A stretch of 64,000 nt of DNA from Anabaena sp. FACHB-1237 (GTDB lineage Bacteria > Cyanobacteriota > Cyanobacteriia > Cyanobacteriales > Nostocaceae), in assembly GCF_014696225.1 (NCBI RefSeq), contig NZ_JACJPV010000023.1, positions 1 to 64,000 of the forward strand, read 5' to 3'. Shown here piece after piece: positions 55,857 to 64,000 of this stretch. Position numbers and translations under genes: made by a program. The notes under the pieces are model-generated. The model was given only the letters and a program-made list of their open reading frames with translations, had not been told where the DNA came from and made no database searches. The stretch's first letter is position 1; each line of letters begins with the position of its first letter.

Positions 55857-57493
55857 ATCAATTAAGCATAGCTTTAGAACAGAAAGATCGACTGACAACC
55901 ATAGGATTTGGTGAATGTCTGTGTCATTGGCAAATTAATTTACCTTTAAGTAGTTTTCAAGTTTTAGAAACACCTGCAACCAAAGGTAAACCGAAATTTG
56001 GCAGAAAAATGTTAGTACCAGATCTGCGGCGCAATGGCGATGAACCATTATTAATTGATGATGGAGGAGAATATGTTTTTGGTGCTGGTGATAGAGGTGC
56101 AAAACGTCATCAATTGTATTTACAGGTGCTAGAAAAATGTTTACAAGAAACTAACCACGAAGCAGTAAAAGCAGTTTATGATTTTGTCACAAATACAACT
56201 GTAGAACAAATCACCAAAGAGTTAACAGAAATTTATCCACCAGCAGCTAATACAGATTGGTATCGGGATAGATTTGTGTTTCTATTTAAAGGTAAACAAA
56301 TCACCAAAATTCCCATAGTTCAAAAATGGTGGGTTAACTATTATGCCAGTAAACAGGATACCGTTAATGGTGTTTGTTTATTAACAGGTGAACAGACTTC
56401 AACAATGGGGCGAAAAATGCCCATGATGGTTAAAGGTGTTCCTGGTGCTGCTACTTCTGGCGCAGCTATTAGTAGTTTTGATAAAGCCGCTTATCAGTCT
56501 CACGGATGGGAGGGAAATATTAACGCTCCCATAGGTTTTGAAAGTGCTGTGAGATTTCATAAAGCATTAGATTTTTTACTTAATAGTGACACCAACCGTT
56601 ATAAATTAGGAGATCAGGTTTTTGTTTATTGGGGTGAAGAAGATGGTTTAGGTATTAATCCTCAAATCTGGGAAGATATTCGCTTTAAATCTATTTTTAC
56701 TAGTCTCCATCATCCTAAAAATTTTAATCCAGAGGATATGCAATCTCGCTTTTATCTTGCTATTCTCAAAGGTAATAAAGGCAGAATTTCCCTTAGTGGT
56801 TGGAGTGAAGTTACTACCCAAAAAATCAAAGATTCTATTCAGGAGTTTATTGAATGTCAGCAACTTAATAATTTATCACCTAGTCCTATGTGGATGTTGT
56901 GTAATAGTGCTTTTTTGAATCCCAGTAAGGAACACACTGACAGAATAGCAACTGCTTTAGTTAAGGCTGGTTTTTTAGGTGAAGCATTACCGGATGAATA
57001 TGCCCACAGAATCATTGATAGGATATGCAGTGAAAAGGAGTTTAATGATTTTCCTTCAAAATGTAAACAATTTAGATATTTTCCCAGACTTCAAGGTTTA
57101 TTACTTTATTTAGCCACCAATAATATGAAATATCCCACAGGTGATCCAAAATTTGATACTGCTTACACTTTAGGCAGAATTGCATTTTTAATGCACCAAG
57201 CACAAGTTAAAGCTCAAAATATGACCAGTGAAGATAACACTAATGTCATGCGTAGTTTAAAAACTTTATCTTCCACACCTACTCAAGTGTTTGCTAGGCT
57301 TTGTCATGGTTGTACCCATTATTATTTAGAAAGTGATAATAGTAAATACATTAAAAAGTTACTAGCTGAAGAATTTGAAAGTTTTGATATTTCCATACTC
57401 CCAGAGGTGCTAGATTTAAAATCTCAAGCTTTGTTTTTTCAAGGTTGGTGGCAAAAAAGAGGTGAATATTTTACTAAAAAAACAGATGAATAA
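55841..57493 (+). CDS. cas8c: Type I-C Cascade large subunit Cas8c (Csd1), C-terminus shortened by a MITE
   Basis: Large subunit that reads the PAM and starts target unwinding. The 550-aa protein carries the Csd1 signs NGVCLLTGEQT, VKGVPGAATSGAAISSFDKA and GINAPIGFESAVRFH-like wording. It starts inside the cas5c end. The present TAA stop (57491-57493) is made by the TA duplication plus the first A of a MITE (57491-57594). Joining across the insertion with one TA would add 22 codons (YSFEDYCSHEDSWH, then VNINQTYM) before TAG at 57659-57661. The core looks intact, but the C-terminal truncation could affect assembly. Confidence 0.92.
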   Translation: MLQELNQLSIALEQKDRLTTIGFGECLCHWQINLPLSSFQVLETPATKGKPKFGRKMLVPDLRRNGDEPLLIDDGGEYVFGAGDRGAKRHQLYLQVLEKCLQETNHEAVKAVYDFVTNTTVEQITKELTEIYPPAANTDWYRDRFVFLFKGKQITKIPIVQKWWVNYYASKQDTVNGVCLLTGEQTSTMGRKMPMMVKGVPGAATSGAAISSFDKAAYQSHGWEGNINAPIGFESAVRFHKALDFLLNSDTNRYKLGDQVFVYWGEEDGLGINPQIWEDIRFKSIFTSLHHPKNFNPEDMQSRFYLAILKGNKGRISLSGWSEVTTQKIKDSIQEFIECQQLNNLSPSPMWMLCNSAFLNPSKEHTDRIATALVKAGFLGEALPDEYAHRIIDRICSEKEFNDFPSKCKQFRYFPRLQGLLLYLATNNMKYPTGDPKFDTAYTLGRIAFLMHQAQVKAQNMTSEDNTNVMRSLKTLSSTPTQVFARLCHGCTHYYLESDNSKYIKKLLAEEFESFDISILPEVLDLKSQALFFQGWWQKRGEYFTKKTDE

Positions 57494-57594
57494 GCTAATG
57501 TGCAGCACTCACTGTCTAATTAAAAAACCTGAAGTTACAGTAGCACAAGCATCTTGCTTGTATTAATTATTCAAGTTAAAGGCACAACAGCTTA
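57491..57594 (+). repeat. TA-flanked MITE-like element, copy 11, inserted in the cas8c gene end
   Basis: AGCTAATGTGC...GCACAACAGCT with TA at 57491-57492 and 57593-57594. It differs from the main form at very few positions (for example GTCTAATT for GTATAATT), so it is young. It separates cas8c from cas7c and enlarges the intergenic gap. Confidence 0.95.
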
Positions 57595-57650
57595 TTCATT
57601 TGAAGATTATTGTTCACATGAGGATTCTTGGCACGTGAACATTAATCAAA

Positions 57651-57683
57651 CATATATGTAGCATATATGTAGCATATATGTAG
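57651..57683 (+). repeat. 11-bp tandem repeat, three units
   Basis: CATATATGTAG three times in a row; the first copy contains the ancestral cas8c TAG stop. It lies 70 bp before cas7c. Confidence 0.95.
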
Positions 57684-57752
57684 AAACGTTTCATAGAACA
57701 TCTCTAAATTTCAACTAATCAAAATCTGAAAAATATCAAGGAATTAAAAATC

Positions 57753-58637
57753 ATGACTGTACATTTAGACCCTACTAAAAAACACGATGCTATCTTATTA
57801 TTTGATTGTTTAGACGGTAATCCTAATGGTGATCCCGATGCAGGAAATCAACCGAGAATTGACCCCCAAACAAATCAAGGTTTAGTCACAGATGCTTGTT
57901 TAAAACGCAAGGTAAGAAACTATGTAGACATGGTTGGTAAGAATGAACAAACACCAGAAAAATATAAAATATTTGTGGAAGAAGGAAGTGTTTTAAATGA
58001 AAAAATCAGTCGCGCTTATACTGATGTAGGTTTACCACAAAAAGAAGGAACACCAGAACAACAATTAAAGGTTGCTAACTGGATGCAGCAGAATTATTAT
58101 GATTTAAGAATGTTTGGTGCGGTACTTTCTACTGGTTTAAAAGCTGGCCAGGTTTGGGGACCTGTACAAGTTAGTTTTTCTCGCAGTATTGATCCGGTTT
58201 TTCCCCAATCTGTCAGTATTACTCGTTGTGCTGCAACTCAGGAAGCAACTAAAAAAGATGGTGGTACAAAGGATAATAAAACTATGGGCAGAAAAGAGGT
58301 TTTACCCTATGGTTTATATAAGTCCTATGTGTTTTATAATCCCCATTTGGCGCAAAAAACAGGTTGCGTTTATGTTACTGAACGTGATTTAGAGTTATTT
58401 TGGCAAGCATTAATTAAGGCTTGGGAGTTCGATCGCTCTTCTGCACGAGGTTTTATGGCTTGTAGAGGTTTGTACATTTTTACTCATGCCAATAAATACG
58501 GTAGCGCACCTGTACATCAATTATTTGATCACCTGCAAATTATGTCTACTGTTGATGTACCCCGCAGTTTTGCTGATTATCAAGTTAATTTAGATGCGGT
58601 GTTACCTGATGGTGTCACTTTGACAAAATTAGCCTAA
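57753..58637 (+). CDS. cas7c: Type I-C Cascade backbone subunit Cas7c (Csd2)
   Basis: Forms the helical backbone that holds the crRNA. The 294-aa protein begins with the Csd2 signature FDCLDGNPNGDPDAGNQPRI then DPQTNQGLVTDACLKRKVRN, followed by MFGAVLSTGLKAGQVWGPVQ, VEVLPYGLYKSYVFYN-like wording and FDRSSARGFMACRGLYIF. All parts are intact. It is the last cas gene before the array; cas4, cas1 and cas2, which usually follow in I-C operons, are absent. Confidence 0.95.
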   Translation: MTVHLDPTKKHDAILLFDCLDGNPNGDPDAGNQPRIDPQTNQGLVTDACLKRKVRNYVDMVGKNEQTPEKYKIFVEEGSVLNEKISRAYTDVGLPQKEGTPEQQLKVANWMQQNYYDLRMFGAVLSTGLKAGQVWGPVQVSFSRSIDPVFPQSVSITRCAATQEATKKDGGTKDNKTMGRKEVLPYGLYKSYVFYNPHLAQKTGCVYVTERDLELFWQALIKAWEFDRSSARGFMACRGLYIFTHANKYGSAPVHQLFDHLQIMSTVDVPRSFADYQVNLDAVLPDGVTLTKLA

Positions 58638-58864
58638 ATTGCGCGGATGGGTGGGTGTAAAAATCCAGATTTTGGGAAAATCCTGGAAACTCTGATTATC
58701 ACTGAATTTCCAGCGATCGCTGCTTACAACCACCCGCGCACCTTACAGTGTAAAGGTTTCGGTGTTTTTTCCCTTTGTGCTTTTGTTTGAAATGGAGTAT
58801 TATTTTGGCATCCGCGCAAATCGTTCTGGAAATTTCCTATTTTCAATGCTTTGCGAGGCCAGCA
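58638..58864 (+). promoter_or_regulatory. CRISPR leader region with nested inverted repeats
   Basis: The 227 bp between cas7c and repeat 1. TTGCGCGGATG at 58639-58649 and its exact complement CATCCGCGCAA at 58809-58819 bracket most of it. GGTGGGTGTAA (58650-58660) pairs with TTACAACCACCC near 58725. CTGGAAA/TTTCCAG form another inverted pair at 58683-58712. The repeat polarity (ATTGAAAC at the 3' end, degenerate repeats at the far end) makes this the leader side. Confidence 0.75.
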
Positions 58865-61810
58865 GTGAAAATCGCTGTAATAGGTGATTTTGGATTGAAA
58901 CAATTCGAGAAAGTTTTTTGGTAGCCATAAACAGGGTGAAAATCGCTGTAATAGGTGATTTTGGATTGAAACTTTTGGGGTTAACAAACAAGAGTCAAAT
59001 CATTTCGTGAAAATCGCTGTAATAGGTGATTTTGGATTGAAACGGCCAAATGTCCGATGCTGAAATTGAGGATTGTGGTGAAAATCGCTGTAATAGGTGA
59101 TTTTGGATTGAAACGTTTTCAAACCTCCTATAATTGCTTTCAACAATGCCCAGTGAAAATCGCTGTAATAGGTGATTTTGGATTGAAACCATAAGATTTA
59201 GAAATAGCTGACAACTTTGACTGAAGTGAAAATCGCTGTAATAGGTGATTTTGGATTGAAACAAATCATTTTAAATTCCCCGGTAACACGCCAAAAAATA
59301 ACGTGAAAATCGCTGTAATAGGTGATTTTGGATTGAAACCAAGAATTACCATCGGAAACCCAAGAACAGATTTAGTGAAAATCGCTGTAATAGGTGATTT
59401 TGGATTGAAACCTAGCCAAAGAAAATCTATTTCCATAAGTATAATTGTGAAAATCGCTGTAATAGGTGATTTTGGATTGAAACCTTATGTGTAGCGATGA
59501 ACAATTTTATTACTTATTGTGAAAATCGCTGTAATAGGTGATTTTGGATTGAAACTCTTAATTGAAGATTTAAAAATTAAAGATTTAGTTGTGAAAATCG
59601 CTGTAATAGGTGATTTTGGATTGAAACTCCCATATCTTCCACTCTGTGAGTTTATTATTATGTGAAAATCGCTGTAATAGGTGATTTTGGATTGAAACTT
59701 CCAGCATTTTAACCACCAGGTCGTAGCCTATAGTGAAAATCGCTGTAATAGGTGATTTTGGATTGAAACTCAATCCTGAGAAATTCTACTCTCATGTAGA
59801 AAGTGAAAATCGCTGTAATAGGTGATTTTGGATTGAAACCTAGCCAAACTTAATATTACACCTGAGATGTCTGGTGAAAATCGCTGTAATAGGTGATTTT
59901 GGATTGAAACTTAAGTTTCTTATCGTTCAAAAAAGGGATATAATTTAATGCGTGAAAATCGCTGTAATAGGTGATTTTGGATTGAAACCGAGATCGCTAC
60001 AACTTTTTTTGCCTAGTGTAATTCGTGAAAATCGCTGTAATAGGTGATTTTGGATTGAAACAAATATTCACCCGCTTTAGAGTAAAGCGTGGTGTAGTGA
60101 AAATCGCTGTAATAGGTGATTTTGGATTGAAACTTAAACAAGGATACCTGAGATTCCTTATTTACATTGTGAAAATCGCTGTAATAGGTGATTTTGGATT
60201 GAAACAATGAAAATTATTAACGCTTGTATGGCGATCGCATCAGAAAGGTGAAAATCGCTGTAATAGGTGATTTTGGATTGAAACCTTTTAATAGCGGTTT
60301 CGGAATAATCAAAAATCTTGTGAAAATCGCTGTAATAGGTGATTTTGGATTGAAACAGTACGAGCGATCGCCCCCACACCTAAGATTTTTGTGAAAATCG
60401 CTGTAATAGGTGATTTTGGATTGAAACTTTCAGGAGGTTGCGCTTGCCCCGACATAAGGAAGTGAAAATCGCTGTAATAGGTGATTTTGGATTGAAACTA
60501 ATAATCCTTATGTCCTGGGATGCCCAGGGCATAACTCCAGTGAAAATCGCTGTAATAGGTGATTTTGGATTGAAACTAAACTTAGCTCAGTATTAGAAAA
60601 AACAAAAAAAAGTGAAAATCGCTGTAATAGGTGATTTTGGATTGAAACTAGCCAAATTAATCATGGCTTCTTGTTTGTCTTTAGTGAAAATCGCTGTAAT
60701 AGGTGATTTTGGATTGAAACTCTGTAGGTACCACGCTTACACATCCCACAACAACGTGAAAATCGCTGTAATAGGTGATTTTGGATTGAAACTTTACCCT
60801 GGGAAACTAACAATTCTAGTTTCTGGTGAAAATCGCTGTAATAGGTGATTTTGGATTGAAACTTAACTGTTCTAACGATAGACTATACAGAAAGTAAAGT
60901 CGTGAAAATCGCTGTAATAGGTGATTTTGGATTGAAACCTGAAATTTCATAGCCCTTTTCAGCCATTCTTGCTAGTGAAAATCGCTGTAATAGGTGATTT
61001 TGGATTGAAACAATGCTGAAAATCAGAGACATAGAATTGCTTTAGTGAAAATCGCTGTAATAGGTGATTTTGGATTGAAACAATGCTGAAAATCAGAGAC
61101 ATAGAATTGCTTTAGTGAAAATCGCTGTAATAGGTGATTTTGGATTGAAACCATCCAGCATTGTACAGATTGATAGACGCTAAAAAGTGAAAATCGCTGT
61201 AATAGGTGATTTTGGATTGAAACTCGTACTCGGATGGATTGGTTTTTCCTACATAGGGATGTGAAAATCGCTGTAATAGGTGATTTTGGATTGAAACCAC
61301 AAATTAGCACGAGATTATGTTGCTAAAATTGTGTGAAAATCGCTGTAATAGGTGATTTTGGATTGAAACGCGCTACTTCCTGCTTGCTGTAAGGAATCAG
61401 CTTAGTGAAAATCGCTGTAATAGGTGATTTTGGATTGAAACGAAGAAAAATTGATAGAGAATTGGTCAGAATATCAGTGAAAATCGCTGTAATAGGTGAT
61501 TTTGGATTGAAACATGAAAACAACTTATAACTGTCATGATGTCAATCAAAAAAAGTGAAAATCGCTGTAATAGGTGATTTTGGATTGAAACGATTGGAGT
61601 ACAATCTACTGGAGAATCCAATCCAGTGAAAATCGCTGTAATAGGTGATTTTGGATTGAAACACAATTATAATTGTAATATATAGCATGAACAGGATGTG
61701 AAGTGAAAATCGCTGTAATAGGTGATTTTGAATTGAAACTAAATCATCAATATCTTTGCGGGATTGCTCCAAAGTGAAAATCGCTGTAATAAGCGATTTT
61801 GGATTGAAAC
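58865..61810 (+). CRISPR. CRISPR array, 41 repeats of 37 bp, 40 spacers
   Basis: The repeat starts GTGAAAATCGCTGT and ends TTTTGGATTGAAAC. First repeat 58865-58901, last 61774-61810. All but the last two are identical as far as I can read; repeat 40 (61703) has GAATTG for GGATTG and repeat 41 has AAGCG for AGGTG. These degenerate units mark the distal end. AAAATC/GATTTT inside the repeat gives a stem of about nine pairs with wobble. Spacers are about 31-43 bp. Two neighbouring spacers (61012-61044 and 61082-61114) are identical. Transcription is expected in the + direction from the leader. Confidence 0.98.
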
Positions 61811-61872
61811 ACTAATTACAAATTACACAAATTACGTGATATAATGGCTTTTGAGATAATTTTAATCTATCC

Positions 61873-62265
61873 ATGATTTTTACTAATGTATTTATAACAA
61901 TAGCAACCAATAACATAGAAAAATTAGTAGTTTTCTATGTTAAATTACTAGAACAAAAACCGCAGAAATTAATTAATAATGTTTATGCTGAATTTCAATT
62001 ATCCAGCTTAACATTAGGAATTTTTCAACCTCAAAAAAATCATCAATCAGAATTTTTTGCTAGTAATAAAAGTCCTATTAGTTTATGTTTTGAAGTGACT
62101 AACTTAGAAAAGTGCATATCTGATTTAAAATTGTTAGGTTATCCACCTGTAGGTAAGATTAATATCGCCTCTCATGGTTATGAAATCTACGCTTATGATC
62201 CCGACGGCAACCGTTTAATTTTACATCAGTCAAAGGAGCAAAAAACAGAAAAATCTCATGTTTGA
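61873..62265 (+). CDS. VOC (glyoxalase/dioxygenase fold) family protein
   Basis: A 130-aa protein of the vicinal oxygen chelate fold. The first beta-alpha-beta-beta-beta unit is NVFITIATNNIEKLVVFYVK, and the second ends in GYEIYAYDPDGNRLILHQS, the classical VOC C-terminal motif. The metal residues cannot be assigned with certainty (the first motif lacks the usual His). The substrate is unknown. It starts 62 bp after the CRISPR array and marks the return to normal chromosomal genes. Confidence 0.82.
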   Translation: MIFTNVFITIATNNIEKLVVFYVKLLEQKPQKLINNVYAEFQLSSLTLGIFQPQKNHQSEFFASNKSPISLCFEVTNLEKCISDLKLLGYPPVGKINIASHGYEIYAYDPDGNRLILHQSKEQKTEKSHV

Positions 62266-62380
62266 ATCATGTTTAAATCATGTGGAAATTATGTGGAAAT
62301 CATGGTAGCCTAATTTTTTTTGCTTAACTTTTGACTCACAAACTTATTAAGTCAACATAGTAAATAGGAACTGTTAAACA

Positions 62381-63262
62381 ATGTCAATAACACAAAATTA
62401 CAAATTAAATATCATTCAATGGTATCCTGGCCACATTGCCAAAGCCGAAAAAAATCTCAAAGAACAATTAAAACGAGTAGATGTAATTTTTGAAGTTAGA
62501 GATGGGCGTATTCCATTAGCTACAAACCATCCACAAATACCAGAATGGGTAGGAACTAAAAAGCGAATTTTGGTACTGAATCGTGTAGATATGATTTTGC
62601 CAGAAGTGCGATCGCTGTGGATTAACTGGTTTAAAAAACAACAAGAAACAGTGTATTTTACTAACGCCCAAAGTGGTCAAGGTATAACAGCCCTATTTAA
62701 AGCTGCCCAAGCAGCAGGAATAGAACTAAACAAACGTCGTCAAGATAGAGGAATGTTACCGCGTCCAGTGCGTGCAGTAGTTATTGGCTTTCCCAACGTC
62801 GGAAAATCTGCTTTAATTAATCGTTTATTAGGCAAAAGAGTAGTAGAAAGTGCCGCACGTCCAGGAGTAACTCGTCAACTGCGGTGGGTAAGAATTTCCG
62901 ACGATTTAGAACTATTAGACGCGCCTGGAGTCATTCCTGCAAGACTAGATAACCAGGCTGCGGGTGTTAAATTAGCAATATGTGATGATATTGGTGAAGC
63001 ATCCTACGATAATCAACTAATAGCAGCCGCATTTGTAGATATTATCAACGAATTACAAGAAACATATCCAGAACTATTACCACCAAATCCATTATTATCG
63101 CGTTATAATTTGGACTCAATCATTCATACAGGAGAAGAGTATTTACACAGCCTAGCTGAACATCGTTATAAAGGAGACATAGAACGCTGTGCCAGACAAA
63201 TAATTACAGATTATCGCAAAGGTTTTCTTGGCGCAATACCCCTAGAATTACCACAATCATAA
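62381..63262 (+). CDS. ylqF: Ribosome biogenesis GTPase YlqF/RbgA
   Basis: Circularly permuted GTPase that helps the late assembly of the 50S subunit. The 293-aa protein shows the permuted order G4-G1-G2-G3: NRVD at 67-70, GFPNVGKS at 136-143, a G2 Thr near 164 and DAPG at 180-183. The N-terminal IIQWYPGHIAKAEKNLKEQL, then VIFEVRDGRIPLATNHP, are typical of RbgA. The C-terminal ANTAR-like RNA-binding helical part is present. It is probably single, and clpP lies further downstream. Confidence 0.94.
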   Translation: MSITQNYKLNIIQWYPGHIAKAEKNLKEQLKRVDVIFEVRDGRIPLATNHPQIPEWVGTKKRILVLNRVDMILPEVRSLWINWFKKQQETVYFTNAQSGQGITALFKAAQAAGIELNKRRQDRGMLPRPVRAVVIGFPNVGKSALINRLLGKRVVESAARPGVTRQLRWVRISDDLELLDAPGVIPARLDNQAAGVKLAICDDIGEASYDNQLIAAAFVDIINELQETYPELLPPNPLLSRYNLDSIIHTGEEYLHSLAEHRYKGDIERCARQIITDYRKGFLGAIPLELPQS

Positions 63263-63361
63263 GGCCGAATACAGCATACAGGGTGTAGGGAGAAAAATTT
63301 TGATTCTCACTCCCCACCTTTGTGACTGCCAACTGCCAACTGCTGACTTCTACTGTTGTTT

Positions 63362-63520
63362 CTACTGTTGTTGATCTAACACACTAAAATTAAGTAAAGT
63401 TTCTGGGGATTGAGATATATTTAATACTGTTTTATACCGAATAGGGGGATTAACATTTAGCACTGCAATGAGTTGCAGTAAAAAAGTAATAAAAGCAGCT
63501 TGTATAAGTTTTTCTAACAT
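63362..63520 (-). CDS. Possible 52-aa small membrane protein
   Basis: ATG at 63520, stop at 63362-63364, minus strand. The product begins MLEKLIQAAFITFLLQLIAV, a likely membrane helix, followed by a polar C-terminal half (NVNPPIRYKTVLNISQSPE). The purine-rich AGAGAGG lies just before the ATG at a good distance, which is unusual for chance frames here. No family is recognised. It lies alone between ylqF and clpP, in a 670-bp gap otherwise without genes. A 13-bp duplication, TCTACTGTTGTTT, overlaps its end. Confidence 0.5.
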   Translation of the reverse strand: MLEKLIQAAFITFLLQLIAVLNVNPPIRYKTVLNISQSPETLLNFSVLDQQQ

Positions 63521-63929
63521 ATTTTACCTCTCTTTTTTTACATGGATGAAAGTTCCATAAAGACCAGTTATTATAAATACATTTCCTTTCCCTGATAATT
63601 CGGATAAATTCTGAGTAGCTTGTGTTAACTTAACAATACCTCAGAAAAATACAATAAAGTGTTATTAAAATCACTATTATCAAGAAACATACCTATAGCA
63701 GACGTGAAATTCGGGGAAAAGTGCCAGATTTATGGGAATTAGCTCTCAGGTATCAACCGCGAGTCATCAACCCCCAGTCATTAGCCGTCCCTAGAAATTT
63801 ACAACAATAATTAAACTACTGAAAGCCGAAAACTGATAATTAATAGCTAATAACCGTATCTTCAAAAATTCACACAATGAGGCATTCTCCCCGATAGAAT
63901 AAAGGAAAAATAGCTAAAAAACGCGCTCA

Positions 63930-64000
63930 ATGATTCCTATCGTTATTGAACAATCTGGTAGAGGCGAACGCGCCTTTGATATTTATTCACGGCTTTTACG
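63930..64000 (+). CDS. clpP: ATP-dependent Clp protease proteolytic subunit, 5' part only
   Basis: The window ends inside this gene. The first 23 codons read MIPIVIEQSGRGERAFDIYS then RLL, the conserved N-terminus of cyanobacterial ClpP serine proteases (VPxVIEQTxRGERxYDIYSRLL pattern). The catalytic Ser, His and Asp lie beyond the window. The ATG at 63930 is supported by this match. Confidence 0.9.
   Translation, partial: MIPIVIEQSGRGERAFDIYSRLL

Noticed and set aside
58724-61772. Several ORFs of 60-95 codons on both strands inside the CRISPR region, encoding repeated words such as KIAVIGDFGLK or FQSKITYYSDFH
   Set aside because: They are translations of the 37-bp repeat and spacers, not genes.
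1-64000. tRNA, rRNA, tmRNA and riboswitch search by eye
   Set aside because: No convincing T-arm/acceptor pairs or known riboswitch cores were seen; a covariance-model search would be needed to exclude them.

Overview
The window looks like chromosomal DNA of a filamentous, probably bloom-forming cyanobacterium of the Nostocales (Anabaena/Dolichospermum/Aphanizomenon type). The evidence is allophycocyanin alpha-B (apcD), the Rubisco assembly chaperone Raf1, phylloquinone methyltransferase menG, a Tic22 homologue, SLH-domain OprB-type porins, a threonyl-tRNA synthetase without the TGS domain, many GCGATCGC (HIP1) octamers and an AT-rich background. The species is an inference. No rRNA or tRNA gene was recognised.

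Layout. 1-5.8 kb: an SLH porin, the aldo/keto reductase tas and an orphan DNA methyltransferase. 5.8-13 kb: a same-strand run of a methyltransferase, a glutathione-S-transferase-like protein, a DUF442-type phosphatase-like protein, a decayed SDR, an FAD flavoprotein, a 2x[4Fe-4S] ferredoxin, a D-2-hydroxyacid dehydrogenase and a ChrA transporter, which looks like an accessory redox or detoxification island. 13-25 kb: MgtC, an MFS exporter, an SDR, secD-secF, an acetyltransferase, a histidine-kinase-like protein, tsaC, prmC and Tic22. 25-33 kb: thrS with a cut-off membrane tail, the phosphate-sensing set sphR-sphS-phoU and a second SLH porin. 33-45 kb: raf1, a dead IS605-type element, menG, a DUF445 protein, gatA, asnS, an anti-sigma-like kinase, rlmD and apcD. 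46-53 kb: small hypotheticals, htpG, a YCII protein and pheT. 53-62 kb: a type I-C CRISPR-Cas locus. 62-64 kb: a VOC protein, the ribosome-assembly GTPase rbgA/ylqF, a small ORF and the first codons of clpP.

The CRISPR locus has cas3 divergent from cas5c-cas8c-cas7c, followed by an array of 41 repeats of 37 bp. No cas4, cas1 or cas2 is present between cas7c and the next chromosomal gene, so the locus as seen can interfere but cannot acquire spacers by itself.

The most distinctive feature is a miniature transposon-like family. About 100-bp elements with inverted ends (AGCTAATGTGC / GCACAACAGCT), each flanked by TA, occur at least 11 times. Three copies sit inside other recognisable sequences, and two of these have an uninterrupted relative in the same window, which directly shows insertion with TA duplication. 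One copy entered the end of cas8c and supplies its present stop codon, removing about 22 residues. At least three other palindromic repeat families and several short tandem repeats attached to stop codons make the intergenic DNA unusually repeat-rich.
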